Source: CAYJKB01 sp964370625
GTDB lineage: Bacteria > Bacillota > Clostridia > Oscillospirales > Butyricicoccaceae
NCBI GenBank assembly: GCA_964370625.1
Contig: CAYJKB010000036.1
Span: 1 to 21,029 of the forward strand
DNA length: 21,029 nt
Direction of reading: 5' to 3'
A program made the position numbers and the translations under genes. Numbering within the stretch: the first letter of the stretch is position 1; the number at the start of each line of letters is the position of its first letter. Positions 6,921-16,161 of the stretch are shown here, piece by piece. Under the pieces are notes generated by a model. That model was not told where the DNA came from, made no database searches, and saw only the letters and a program-made list of their open reading frames with translations.

Positions 6921-7370
6921 ATGAAAATTAATAAAAAAATAATATTAATCGGAAAGACATCATGTGGAAAAACTACACTTTCCCAATTTTTAAATAGTGA
7001 ACAGATTAAATACAAAAAAACTCAAACTCTTGAAGTTATAAATTGTACAATAATCGACACACCTGGTGAATTTTTAGAACAACACAGGCTAAAAGGTGCT
7101 ATTTTAACATCTTCATATAATGCACAAATTATTGTATTATTGCATTCAGCAGTTGATGAGAATTTCATGTTTCCTCCAGCTTTTTCTTCTATGTTTACAA
7201 AACCTATAATTGGTGTTGTAACTAAAAAGGATATTGCTACAGATAAGCAGATATCTAATGCAACTAAACATTTGCAAATTGCCGGTGCAAAGGATATTTT
7301 CGCTATAAGCAGTGTGCAAAATGATGGACTTGATGAACTAATTGATTTCATTAACAATTATGAGGTTTAA
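6921..7370 (+). CDS. eutP: EutP/PduV-like small P-loop NTPase
   Basis: A 149-residue GTPase-like protein. The P-loop is GKTSCGKT at residues 11-18. The switch motif DTPGEF starts at residue 46, and VVTKKD resembles the G4 NKxD motif. EutP/PduV proteins associate with the compartment, and an acetate-kinase activity has been reported for enteric EutP, so it may help make ATP from the acetyl phosphate formed by PduL. The start has no ribosome binding site: the sequence before the ATG is ACATAAAATT. It lies 4 bases after the eutS stop, so translation is probably coupled to eutS. Confidence 0.9.
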   Translation: MKINKKIILIGKTSCGKTTLSQFLNSEQIKYKKTQTLEVINCTIIDTPGEFLEQHRLKGAILTSSYNAQIIVLLHSAVDENFMFPPAFSSMFTKPIIGVVTKKDIATDKQISNATKHLQIAGAKDIFAISSVQNDGLDELIDFINNYEV

Positions 7371-7373
7371 TAT

Positions 7374-7970
7374 ATGATAAATGATAAAATTACAGTAGTT
7401 ATAGCAGAAGATGAACCGATTACACGTATGGATTTATCAGAAATGTTAACTCATTTAGGATATAACGTCGTATGTGAAGTAAGTGATGGTAACGAAGCTA
7501 TTTTAGCTTGTGAAAAATACAAACCGAATTTACTTATAACAGATGTGAAAATGCCAAATTTAGATGGTTTATCAGCGACAAAAGTTATATATGAAAATAA
7601 TTTAGCAGATTCGATTGTACTGCTTACTGCGTATAATGAAAGAGAAATAATTGAAGATGCTAAAAAAATTGGTGTTGGTGGTTATTTAGTGAAACCGATT
7701 GATGAAAAATCACTTCTCCCAAGTCTTGAAATCGCAATGGAGCGCAGCAAACAGATGCGAGAACTTCAAAATGAAATTATAAAAAAAGATAATCGAATTC
7801 GTGCAAAAGTTGTCGTTGAGCGTGCAAAAGGCAAGCTTATGGAGCGATATAATTTTACTGAAGATGAAGCTTATAATAAAATTCGTCAAATTTCAAAAGA
7901 TAAAAATGTATCTATGAAAAAAATAGCTGAAGTAATTGTCAGCAAAACTACAAAGGATAATGAAAAATGA
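7374..7970 (+). CDS. eutV: ANTAR response regulator EutV
   Basis: A 198-residue antitermination regulator. The receiver domain has acidic residues E12, D13 and E14, phospho-acceptor D57 (LLITDVKMP), T85 and K107 (LVKP), all intact. A helical linker follows, then a C-terminal RNA-binding ANTAR domain at about 135-190, with RAKGKLMERYNFTEDEAY and KIRQISKDKNVSMKKIAEVIV. It is phosphorylated by EutW and should bind the leader hairpins at 6465-6505 to prevent termination. GAGG precedes the ATG. Its stop overlaps the start of eutW. Confidence 0.96.
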   Translation: MINDKITVVIAEDEPITRMDLSEMLTHLGYNVVCEVSDGNEAILACEKYKPNLLITDVKMPNLDGLSATKVIYENNLADSIVLLTAYNEREIIEDAKKIGVGGYLVKPIDEKSLLPSLEIAMERSKQMRELQNEIIKKDNRIRAKVVVERAKGKLMERYNFTEDEAYNKIRQISKDKNVSMKKIAEVIVSKTTKDNEK

Positions 7971-9349
7971 TTGAATCTGTTAGAAAATTATGTGAAACAC
8001 ATACAAATTTAACTGAAAACGAAATAAATATCCTTGAAGGCAGTGTGAATTTACTTCAATCAATAGCCAATTTAGACAATTCTGATGTTTTTATAGATTG
8101 TCAAACTAAAAATGATAATGCTATTGTTGTAGCATCTGCTAGCCCTGAAAAAGGAATTTCAAACTATACTAAAAATGTAGTTGGAATGTTTGCCAAGTGT
8201 GATGATGAGCCTGCTGTTTTTCGTTCACTTAAAAATGGTGGTACAACTCGTCATATGAAGGCGAGAACACAGGAAAATATTGCTGTAATTCAATCTGTAG
8301 AGCCAATTTATTATGCCAATAAAATCATCGGAGTGCTAATAAAAGAAAAGCCACTTGATTTGTGGAAAGATGAAAAAGAGCTTTCATACAAACTTGATGA
8401 AACGCAAATAAAAATGCTTTTAGATGGCACAACGGAAAATATGTGGCTAGCAAATCAGATTAATGAAGCTGTTGTTTTAGTTGACGATAATGGCGTTATA
8501 ATCTTTGCAAATGACTTAGCGCAAAAGTTATTTTGCAAATTAGGATATACATATGATATTGTTGGCACTTTATATGAAGATATTTCACTTATAAATAATG
8601 ATAATATTAATCTCTTTGATGATATTCAAGTGCAGGTCGGAAGTTATCATCTTGTAGTTAAGCGAATTTTAATGAATAGTCAAAATGGTGGGTTTGTTGT
8701 ATTAATTCGTGATATTACAAATGTTAAAGAGCAAGAAAAGGAAATTATTTTAAAATCTGTTGCCATTCGAGAAATGCATCATAGAATAAAGAATAACCTT
8801 TCTACAATTGCAAGTCTTTTGCGTCTGCAAATCAGAAGAACTGATAGCGATGATGCTAAAGCAGTGCTTTTTGAAAGTATGAACAGAATACTTGCTATTG
8901 TTCAAACACACGAACTGCTTGCACGTCATGGAGTTGATGAAGTACAAATATGTGAAGTTATCACAAATATTTCAAATAGTACAATTCGATTTTATGCAAC
9001 ACCATCTTTTGATGTTAGCATAAATGTACTAGGTGGAGATTTTACAGTAAGCTCTGATATTGCAACTTCTGTAGCTTTAGTTATAAACGAAGCTTTACAT
9101 AACAGTTTAAAACATGGGTTTATAGATAGAAATAAAGGTAAAATAATAATTGAAATCATAAAAGGTGATTTATATTCTAAGATTAATATAAATGATGATG
9201 GTGTCGGTTTTATTCCTTGTAACACCAAACAAAACAGTCTAGGACTTCAAATAATGAAAAGTTTAGTGCAAGATAAGCTTCGTGGTAATCTTGAAATTAA
9301 TTCAGATGACACAGGAACAGTTGTTACATTTGACTTTAAACAAATATAG
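7967..9349 (+). CDS. eutW: Sensor histidine kinase EutW
   Basis: A 460-residue soluble kinase with no membrane segment. Residues 1-145 form the N-terminal sensor domain of the EutW type. A PAS-like domain follows at about 150-255 (QINEAVVLVDDNGVIIFAND). The HisKA_2 helix carries REMHHRIKNNL with the His pair 271/272. The ATPase domain has the N-box NEALHNSLKHGF, DDGVGF and SLGLQIMKSL. In Enterococcus, EutW autophosphorylates in response to ethanolamine and passes the phosphate to EutV. The ATG overlaps the eutV stop by 4 bases (ATGA), and AAGGAT lies upstream. Confidence 0.95.
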   Translation: MIESVRKLCETHTNLTENEINILEGSVNLLQSIANLDNSDVFIDCQTKNDNAIVVASASPEKGISNYTKNVVGMFAKCDDEPAVFRSLKNGGTTRHMKARTQENIAVIQSVEPIYYANKIIGVLIKEKPLDLWKDEKELSYKLDETQIKMLLDGTTENMWLANQINEAVVLVDDNGVIIFANDLAQKLFCKLGYTYDIVGTLYEDISLINNDNINLFDDIQVQVGSYHLVVKRILMNSQNGGFVVLIRDITNVKEQEKEIILKSVAIREMHHRIKNNLSTIASLLRLQIRRTDSDDAKAVLFESMNRILAIVQTHELLARHGVDEVQICEVITNISNSTIRFYATPSFDVSINVLGGDFTVSSDIATSVALVINEALHNSLKHGFIDRNKGKIIIEIIKGDLYSKININDDGVGFIPCNTKQNSLGLQIMKSLVQDKLRGNLEINSDDTGTVVTFDFKQI

Positions 9350-9394
9350 AACTAAACTCAGCTCTAAATTTATAAAAAGGGGGGTAAACTTAAA

Positions 9395-10825
9395 TTGAGA
9401 GAAGTAATTGAAAGTGTCGGAATTGACATTGGAACATCTACAACTCAGCTAGTTTTCAGTAAACTTACAATAGAAAATAAAGCATCAAGTTATGTTGTGC
9501 CTCAAATTGATATAGTAGAAAAAGAGGTTATCTATCGCAGTGATATTTATTTTACGCCTCTATTATCACATACTAAAATTGATGTATCTGCTGTATCAGA
9601 CATTGTTCAAAAAGAATATGCAAAGGCACACAAAAAACCATCCGACCTTGCAACTGGTGCTGTTATTATCACAGGTGAGACAGCACGAAAAGAAAATGCA
9701 AATGAAGTTTTGTCTGTTTTAAGCAATATGGCAGGTGACTTCGTAGTTGCTACAGCAGGACCTGACCTTGAAAGTGTACTTTCAGCAAAAGGTGCTGGTG
9801 CTGATATTATTTCAGAGCGTCAAAGAAATACAGTTGCAAATTTAGACATCGGTGGAGGGACAACTAATATCGCAGTTTATCATAAAGGTAAACTTATTGG
9901 TGTCAGCTGTCTTGATATCGGTGGTAGACTTATCAAAATCAAAGATAATAAGATTACTTATATGTTTCTTGGTATTGAAAAACTTGCTCGTGACAATAAT
10001 ATCCCCATCGCAGTCGGTGACAGTGCTGATATAAATAAACTTTCAAAAATATGTGATTTAATGGCAGAACAGCTTGCTTGTGCAATTAACCTTAGAGCAA
10101 GACTGCCTAACCACAAAGATTTTTACACTAACCGTGGAAATGCACTTGATAATAACTTAATAATTGACACAATTTCTTTTTCTGGTGGTGTGGCTGATTG
10201 TATTTACAACACAGATTTTGAAGATTTATTTAAATTTGGAGATATTGGAATGCTGCTTGGACGTGCAATTGCAAAAAACTTAGATTTTAATAAAATTAAA
10301 ATACATAAATCAAATGAAACTATTCGTGCAACTGTTGTCGGTGCTGGCACTCATACTACAGAAGTTAGTGGTAGCACGATTAGTTATGATGAGAGCAAGC
10401 TTCCTGTTAAAAACATTCCTGTTGTTAAAGTTTCACCTCAAGATGAGAAAAATTCTGATAGCATAGCAAGCTCGATTAAAAGCCAACTTGAACTTTACAA
10501 AAATAATCAAACACTGTCACAAGTTGCTATATCCCTTTCAGGGGAGTTTCACAAAACCTTTAAAGAGATACAAGAACTTGCTCGTGTAATTTTGAATGCA
10601 AGTGATGATATAGTAAAAAGTGCATACCCACTCATTATAGTTACTGAATGTGATATTGCAAAAGCACTAGGAAATGCACTTCGAGTTATGTTGTCACACA
10701 ATAAAGAGATAATATGCATAGATGGTATAGCAACTTCAAACAAAGATTACATAGATATAGGTAAACCTATCGCAAATGGTAGGGTAGTGCCTGTAGTTAT
10801 TAAAACACTAATATTCAACATTTAA
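9395..10825 (+). CDS. eutA: Ethanolamine ammonia-lyase reactivating factor EutA
   Basis: A 476-residue ASKHA-fold ATPase that removes damaged cobalamin from ethanolamine ammonia-lyase so that a fresh cofactor can bind. The N-terminal phosphate loop is VGIDIGTSTTQLVFSKL and the second ATP motif is ANLDIGGGTTNIAVY. GAVIITGETARKENANEVL is a family signature. Length matches enteric EutA (467). It starts at TTG 9395, with AAGGGGGG about 10 bases upstream. It directly precedes its target genes eutB and eutC. No terminator or promoter is seen in the 45-base gap after eutW. Confidence 0.96.
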   Translation: MREVIESVGIDIGTSTTQLVFSKLTIENKASSYVVPQIDIVEKEVIYRSDIYFTPLLSHTKIDVSAVSDIVQKEYAKAHKKPSDLATGAVIITGETARKENANEVLSVLSNMAGDFVVATAGPDLESVLSAKGAGADIISERQRNTVANLDIGGGTTNIAVYHKGKLIGVSCLDIGGRLIKIKDNKITYMFLGIEKLARDNNIPIAVGDSADINKLSKICDLMAEQLACAINLRARLPNHKDFYTNRGNALDNNLIIDTISFSGGVADCIYNTDFEDLFKFGDIGMLLGRAIAKNLDFNKIKIHKSNETIRATVVGAGTHTTEVSGSTISYDESKLPVKNIPVVKVSPQDEKNSDSIASSIKSQLELYKNNQTLSQVAISLSGEFHKTFKEIQELARVILNASDDIVKSAYPLIIVTECDIAKALGNALRVMLSHNKEIICIDGIATSNKDYIDIGKPIANGRVVPVVIKTLIFNI

Positions 10826-10846
10826 AGGACAGAGAGGAGCATTAAG

Positions 10847-12217
10847 TTGATACTTAAAACCCAAATTTTTGGTCATACATATGAGTTTAAATCACTTCGT
10901 GAAGTTATGGCGAAAGCAAATGAGGAAAAATCTGGCGATAAACTCGCTGGAATTGCTGCCGAAACTTCAGAGGAGAGAGTTGCAGCAAAAGTAGTTTTAT
11001 CTGAAATCACACTAAATGAAATCCGTAATACTCCAGCTGTCGATTATGACAAAGATGAGATTACAAGAATTATTCAAGACGGTGTAAATGAAACTATTTT
11101 CGCTGAACACAAAAACAAAACTGTAGCAGAATTTCGTGAATGGATACTTGATGAGAAAACTACAGCAAGCATGATTACTCGTGCCTCACGTGGTTTAACA
11201 GCAGAGATTATTGCAGCCGTTTGCAAACTTATGAGCAATTTAGATTTAATCTATGCTGCTAAAAAAATGCGTGTCACTGCAAAATGTAATACCACTATCG
11301 GTATGCCAAATACATTTTCAGCAAGACTTCAGCCAAACCACACAACTGACGACCCTAAAGGGATTATCGCATCAGTTATGGAAGGTTTAAGTTACGGTTG
11401 TGGCGATGCACTAATCGGACTTAACCCAGTTGATGACAGTGCTGAGAGTGTTGCACGTATACTTAAAATGTTCGAAGAATTTAAGCAAAAATGGGAAATC
11501 CCAACTCAGCTTTGTGTGCTTGCTCACTGTACAACTCAAATGGAAGCGATGACTAAGCTCGGTGCTCCTGTTGATATGATTTTCCAATCAATCGCAGGTT
11601 CGCAAAAAGGAAATGAAGCTTTCGGTATCAATGTCAAAATGATTGATGAATGCAATGAAGCTGTACTTAAAAACGGAACTTCAACAGGTCCATCTGTTAT
11701 GTATTTTGAAACAGGACAAGGTGCAGAGCTTTCATCTGATGCTCATTTTGGTTGGGATCAACTTACAATGGAAGCTCGCTGTTATGGTTTTGCTAAAAAA
11801 TATAATCCATTCCTTGTAAATACCGTTGTAGGATTTATAGGCCCTGAATACCTTTATGACTCTAAACAAGTTATTCGTGCAGGGCTGGAAGACCACTTTA
11901 TGGGCAAACTCACAGGTGTTTCAATGGGTTGTGATGCGTGCTATACAAACCATATGAAAGCTGACCAAAATGACATTGAAAACCTTGCAACGCTACTTGT
12001 TGCAGCTGGTTGCAACTACATTATCGGTATTCCACAAGGGGACGACTGTATGCTGATGTATCAAAGCACAGGTTATCATGAAACTGCTGCACTTCGTGAA
12101 ATTTTCGGACTTCGTCCTATTTCTGAATTTGATATGTGGCTTGAAAATATGGGATTTACGGAAAATGGAAAACTTACAGCTAAAGCAGGTGATGCATCTG
12201 TATTCTTAAAAAGATAG
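10847..12217 (+). CDS. eutB: Ethanolamine ammonia-lyase large subunit EutB
   Basis: A 456-residue TIM-barrel subunit carrying the active site of the adenosylcobalamin-dependent lyase, which converts ethanolamine to acetaldehyde and ammonia in the compartment lumen. Family blocks are TFSARLQPNHTTDDP, YGCGDALIGLNPVDDS, LAHCTTQMEAM, FQSIAGSQKGNEAFG and MGCDACYTNHMKADQND. Length is normal (E. coli 453). It starts at TTG 10847, with GAGGAG about 8 bases upstream. It lies 21 bases after eutA and 12 bases before eutC. Confidence 0.98.
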   Translation: MILKTQIFGHTYEFKSLREVMAKANEEKSGDKLAGIAAETSEERVAAKVVLSEITLNEIRNTPAVDYDKDEITRIIQDGVNETIFAEHKNKTVAEFREWILDEKTTASMITRASRGLTAEIIAAVCKLMSNLDLIYAAKKMRVTAKCNTTIGMPNTFSARLQPNHTTDDPKGIIASVMEGLSYGCGDALIGLNPVDDSAESVARILKMFEEFKQKWEIPTQLCVLAHCTTQMEAMTKLGAPVDMIFQSIAGSQKGNEAFGINVKMIDECNEAVLKNGTSTGPSVMYFETGQGAELSSDAHFGWDQLTMEARCYGFAKKYNPFLVNTVVGFIGPEYLYDSKQVIRAGLEDHFMGKLTGVSMGCDACYTNHMKADQNDIENLATLLVAAGCNYIIGIPQGDDCMLMYQSTGYHETAALREIFGLRPISEFDMWLENMGFTENGKLTAKAGDASVFLKR

Positions 12218-12229
12218 GAGGTTTTACAT

Positions 12230-13126
12230 ATGAATGAAGTACAACTTAGAAAAATCATCGAAGATGTTTTAGTAAATATGAATGTTACCGATAAAATATC
12301 AGCAGATGATATTAGGCAGAAAATAACAGAAAGTACAATTTCTGATACTGCACCATCTATCGAAGATGGTATGATACCTGATATTACAAAAAATGATATA
12401 CGCAAGCAATATCTAGTAGAAAACCCTGAAGATGATTCTTATGCAGAGCTAAAAGCGTATGCACCATGTAGACTTGCTATCGGAAAAGCTGGTGCAAGAT
12501 ACAAAACTCTGCCAATGCTACAATTTAGAGCTGCACATTCAGCTGCACAAGATGCAGTATTCAGCGATGTTGATGAGGAATTTATTGAGCAAATGGGACT
12601 TTTTATCGTACAATCACAATGTACTGATAAAGACCATTATTTAACCCGTCCTGACCTTGGACGTAGGCTACATAAAAATGCTGTTTCCACTATCAAAGAA
12701 AAATGCAAGAAAAACCCAACGGTACAAATTTATGTATCTGACGGACTTAGTTCAGCTGCTGTTAAGGCAAATATTGCCGATGTATTACCTGGGCTTATGC
12801 AAGGGCTTGAAAGCTATAAAATTGATGTTGGTACTCCGTTTTTCGTAAAATATGGACGTGTAGGCGCTATGGATGAAATCTCTGAAATTACAGGTGCTGA
12901 TGTAACTTGTGTGCTTATCGGTGAACGTCCTGGTCTTATCACTGCCGAATCCATGTCAGCATATATTGCATATAAAGCGACGGTAGGTATGCCAGAAGCA
13001 AGACGTACAGTTGTGTCAAATATTCACTCTAACGGTACAATCCCAGTTGAAGCTGGGGCACATATTGCCGAAGTTATTAAAATTATGCTTGATAAAAAAG
13101 TCAGTGGCACTGACCTTAAACTTTAA
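12230..13126 (+). CDS. eutC: Ethanolamine ammonia-lyase small subunit EutC
   Basis: A 298-residue subunit that helps bind adenosylcobalamin in the EutB6C6 complex. Residues 1-18 (MNEVQLRKIIEDVLVNMN) form an amphipathic helix followed by a variable linker to about residue 75, the layout of a compartment-targeting peptide. The catalytic-domain blocks are RLAIGKAGARYKTLPML, FRAAHSAAQDAVFSDV, VSDGLSSAAVKAN and CVLIGERPGL. AGGAGG precedes the ATG by 7 bases. Length is near that of enteric EutC (295). Confidence 0.97.
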   Translation: MNEVQLRKIIEDVLVNMNVTDKISADDIRQKITESTISDTAPSIEDGMIPDITKNDIRKQYLVENPEDDSYAELKAYAPCRLAIGKAGARYKTLPMLQFRAAHSAAQDAVFSDVDEEFIEQMGLFIVQSQCTDKDHYLTRPDLGRRLHKNAVSTIKEKCKKNPTVQIYVSDGLSSAAVKANIADVLPGLMQGLESYKIDVGTPFFVKYGRVGAMDEISEITGADVTCVLIGERPGLITAESMSAYIAYKATVGMPEARRTVVSNIHSNGTIPVEAGAHIAEVIKIMLDKKVSGTDLKL

Positions 13127-13144
13127 TTTTAGGAGTTTTATACT

Positions 13145-13822
13145 ATGCGTGGAGATATATTAAAAGCAAATGTTCTTGCTACAAAAATTATTCCTAATGT
13201 ATCAGATGACCTAAAAAGAGAGCTTGGTTTATCACCTAATATGCGTTCGCTTGGACTTATTACGTGTGACAGCGATGATGTAACATATGCTGCACTTGAT
13301 GAAGCTACTAAAAAGGCTGATGTCAAAGTTATATATGGCAAAAGTTTTTATGCTGGTGCACTTAATGCAAATACTAAACTTGCTGGTGAAGTAATCGGGA
13401 TTTTAGCTGGTGAAAACCCTGAAGAAGTTAAAAGTGGTTTGTCTGCTTGTGTAGATACTATTGAGAATACAGCACATTTTATCTCAGCGAATGATGATGA
13501 CAGTATTGTATACTTCGCTCATTGTATTTCTCGAACAGGCTCATATTTATCAGAAATTGCAAATATTAGTGAAGGCGAATCACTTGCATATTTAATCGCA
13601 CCACCATTAGAGGCAATTTATGCACTTGATATGGCTTTAAAATCTGCTGATGTTAAATTATGTACACTTTATGCACCACCATCTGAAACAAACTTCGGTG
13701 GAGCACTTCTAACAGGTAGTCAATCAGCGTGTAAATCAGCTTGTGATGCTTTTGCTATGGCTGTATATGAGGTTGCTGACAACCCACTTGATATAAGTCA
13801 GGAGGCAGACAAATGGCGTTAG
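13145..13822 (+). CDS. eutL: Trimeric shell protein EutL
   Basis: A 225-residue tandem BMC-domain protein that forms pseudohexameric trimers with a gated central pore. The N-terminal block LKANVLATKIIPNVSDDLKREL and NMRSLGLITCDSDDVTYAALDEATK are typical of EutL. The second half repeats the fold with SLAYLIAPPLEAIYALDMALKS. Length matches E. coli EutL (219). AGGAG precedes the ATG. The stop overlaps the start of the next shell gene by 10 bases. Confidence 0.95.
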   Translation: MRGDILKANVLATKIIPNVSDDLKRELGLSPNMRSLGLITCDSDDVTYAALDEATKKADVKVIYGKSFYAGALNANTKLAGEVIGILAGENPEEVKSGLSACVDTIENTAHFISANDDDSIVYFAHCISRTGSYLSEIANISEGESLAYLIAPPLEAIYALDMALKSADVKLCTLYAPPSETNFGGALLTGSQSACKSACDAFAMAVYEVADNPLDISQEADKWR

Positions 13823-14295
13823 GTTTAATTGAAACTCGTGGTTTAGTCGGTGCTATAGAAGCACTTGATGCTATGCTTAAAACTGCTGATGTAAGACTTG
13901 TCAGCAAGGAAAAAGTCGGCAGTGCACTCGTTACTGTTATTATAGAAGGTGAAGTTTCTGCTGTGCAGTCTGCAACTGATGCTGGTGCGTATGCCGCAGA
14001 TAGGGTAGGTCAGCTTGTTTCATGTCATGTAATCGCACGACCTTATAGTGAAGTAAAGGATATGCTTGGCAAAGTAGCTTGTGAAGAAGAAACTGAACAT
14101 ACTGAAATTCACCAAGAGGATAAAAATAATAGTTTAGATTTTTCGGCAGAATATTTAGAAAGTTTGCCAGTGCCAGTTCTTCGCAAAATAGCACGAGGAT
14201 TTGAAGGATTTTCACTTGGCAAAAGTGAAATACGAGATGCAAAGAAAAATATACTAATAAATAAAATACTAGAACATATAGAGAAAGGAAGATAA
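13813..14295 (+). CDS. eutK: EutK-like BMC shell protein with C-terminal extension
   Basis: A 160-residue protein. Residues 1-85 are a canonical BMC domain (ALGLIETRGLVGAIEALDAML, KVGSALVTVIIEGEVSAV, VSCHVIARPYSE). An acidic linker (about 90-110) leads to a basic, helical tail with VLRKIARGFEGF and IRDAKKNILINKIL. Domain order and length match EutK of E. coli (about 166 residues), whose C-terminal domain is a winged-helix-like fold thought to bind nucleic acid. The tail here looks more like a SAP or Rho-N type helical module, so homology of the tail to EutK is unproven. AGGAGG precedes the ATG, which lies inside the end of eutL. Confidence 0.8.
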   Translation: MALGLIETRGLVGAIEALDAMLKTADVRLVSKEKVGSALVTVIIEGEVSAVQSATDAGAYAADRVGQLVSCHVIARPYSEVKDMLGKVACEEETEHTEIHQEDKNNSLDFSAEYLESLPVPVLRKIARGFEGFSLGKSEIRDAKKNILINKILEHIEKGR

Positions 14296-14298
14296 TAT

Positions 14299-15786
14299 TT
14301 GAAACTAATTGACAAAGATTTATTGTCTGTTCAAGAAGTGCGTGAAAAAGTTTCTGCTGCTAAAGCTGCACAAGAACAACTTGCAAATATGTCACAAGCA
14401 GAAATTGACCGTATTATAAAACACATTGCAAATGCTGGTGTTAGAAATGCATTAAGGCTTGCACAAATGGCTAATGAAGACACAGGTTTTGGCATAGTAA
14501 ATGACAAAGTTATTAAAAATGTGCTGGGTAGCAGGGGTGTATATGACGCTGTAAAAGATATGAAAACTATCGGCGAAATAGCTCGTGATGATGCACAAAA
14601 AATCAAAACTATCGCAGTTCCTGTAGGTGTTGTAGCTGGAATAATTCCATCAACTAATCCAACTTCAACAGTGCTTTATAAGGCGATTATTTCAATTAAA
14701 GCTGGCAACTCAATTGTAATTTCACCTCACCCTGGTGCACTTCGTTGTATACTTGAAACTGTAAAAGTAATTCGACAAGCTATAGCAGAAGCTGGCGCTT
14801 GTGAAGATTTGGTAACCTGTATTACAATTCCAACAGTTCAAGCGATTGATGGACTTATGAAACATCGTGATATTGCACTGATTTTAGCTACAGGTGGTTC
14901 AGCTATGGTGCGTTCTGCGTATTCTTCTGGAACTCCAGCTATCGGTGTAGGTCCTGGTAATGGTCCTGCTTTTATTGAGCGAACAGCTGATATAAAACTT
15001 GCTGTTAAGAGAATTATGGACTCTAAAACTTTTGATAATGGTACAATTTGTGCATCTGAGCAAAGTGTAATCTGTGAAGAAGATATGAAAGATATTGTAA
15101 TCGCTGAAATGAAGGCTCAAGGTGCATATTTCTTAAATGAAGAAGAAAGCAGAAAACTCGGTTCGTTTATTCTTCGTGCAAATGGCACTATGAACCCTGA
15201 AATCGTGGGACGAAGTGTGCAAACTATTGCAAATTTAGCAGGATTATCAATTCCACAAGATAGACGTGTTATCGTAGCGTTTGAGGACGGAGTTGGTCGT
15301 GGTCATCCTTATTCTAACGAAAAACTTGCTCCGATTTTAGGTTTCTATACTGGTAAAGACTATAAAGAAATTTGTGACACTTGTTCTACAATTTTACATT
15401 ATGAGGGTGCTGGGCATACTTTCTCAATGCACACGAATAATGATGAAATCGTAGATTACTTCTCAAAACGCATACCAGCATCAAGAATTTGTGTAAACAC
15501 ACCAAGTGCTTTAGGTGGCGTGGGTGCAAGCACTGGTTTATTCCCAGCATTTACTCTAGGTTGTGGTGCTATCGGCGGTAGTGCAACGTCTGAAAATGTA
15601 AGTCCTATGGAGCTCATCAATGTTAAAAAAGTAGCTTATGGTTTACATGAACTCGAAGATTTAAAGGCAACAATGCCAAATTGTGATGAAGGTGTGTGTA
15701 CTGCAGTTTCTAGTGAAACTTCCGTTTCTGATATTTCAATAGATGATATTGTATCATTAATTATAGAAAAACTTAAAAATGCGTAA
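14299..15786 (+). CDS. eutE: CoA-acylating acetaldehyde dehydrogenase EutE
   Basis: A 495-residue enzyme oxidising acetaldehyde with NAD and CoA to acetyl-CoA in the lumen. The catalytic Cys251 lies in DNGTICASEQS. The cofactor region holds PVGVVAGIIPSTNPTSTVLY and ILATGGSAMV, and GVGPGNGPAFIE is another signature. The N-terminus starts directly with the catalytic-domain helix. The C-terminus has a linker with NCDEGVC and Ser/Thr/Val, then an amphipathic helix (SIDDIVSLIIEKLKNA) that looks like a targeting peptide. Start is TTG 14299, with GAAAGGAA upstream, 3 bases after the previous stop. Confidence 0.97.
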   Translation: MKLIDKDLLSVQEVREKVSAAKAAQEQLANMSQAEIDRIIKHIANAGVRNALRLAQMANEDTGFGIVNDKVIKNVLGSRGVYDAVKDMKTIGEIARDDAQKIKTIAVPVGVVAGIIPSTNPTSTVLYKAIISIKAGNSIVISPHPGALRCILETVKVIRQAIAEAGACEDLVTCITIPTVQAIDGLMKHRDIALILATGGSAMVRSAYSSGTPAIGVGPGNGPAFIERTADIKLAVKRIMDSKTFDNGTICASEQSVICEEDMKDIVIAEMKAQGAYFLNEEESRKLGSFILRANGTMNPEIVGRSVQTIANLAGLSIPQDRRVIVAFEDGVGRGHPYSNEKLAPILGFYTGKDYKEICDTCSTILHYEGAGHTFSMHTNNDEIVDYFSKRIPASRICVNTPSALGGVGASTGLFPAFTLGCGAIGGSATSENVSPMELINVKKVAYGLHELEDLKATMPNCDEGVCTAVSSETSVSDISIDDIVSLIIEKLKNA

Positions 15787-15823
15787 AGCAACTACGAATT
15801 AAAATTTAAAGGAGATTATTATT

Positions 15824-16102
15824 ATGTCAATGCAAGCTTTAGGAATGATTGAAACAAAAGGTCTAGTAGGTTCTATCGAGGCAGCAGATGCTATGGTAAA
15901 AGCTGCAAATGTTACACTTATCGGCAAAGAACATGTTGGTGGTGGTTTAGTTACTGTTATGGTACGTGGCGATGTTGGTGCTGTTAAAGCTGCTGTTGAT
16001 GCAGGTGCTGCTGCGGCTGAACGTGTTGGCAATCTTGTATCAATTCATGTTATCCCACGTCCACACGACGAAATCGAAGCTATTTTACCACAAGTTAAAT
16101 AA
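15824..16102 (+). CDS. eutM: Hexameric shell protein EutM, copy 1
   Basis: A 92-residue single BMC-domain protein, the main facet tile of the shell. It shows the full family pattern: MQALGMIETKGLVGSIEAAD, the pore-loop region KEHVGGGLVTVMVRGD, AAVDAGAAAAERVG and VIPRPH. AAAGGAG precedes the ATG by 9 bases. It differs from the second copy by only a few residues (for example Ile/Val, Asn/Glu and Asp/Ser in the last third, and the last residues). Confidence 0.97.
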   Translation: MSMQALGMIETKGLVGSIEAADAMVKAANVTLIGKEHVGGGLVTVMVRGDVGAVKAAVDAGAAAAERVGNLVSIHVIPRPHDEIEAILPQVK

Positions 16103-16161
16103 GAAAACTTAAAAATACATAAACAAACATTATTAATTAAAATTTAAAGGAGATTATTATT

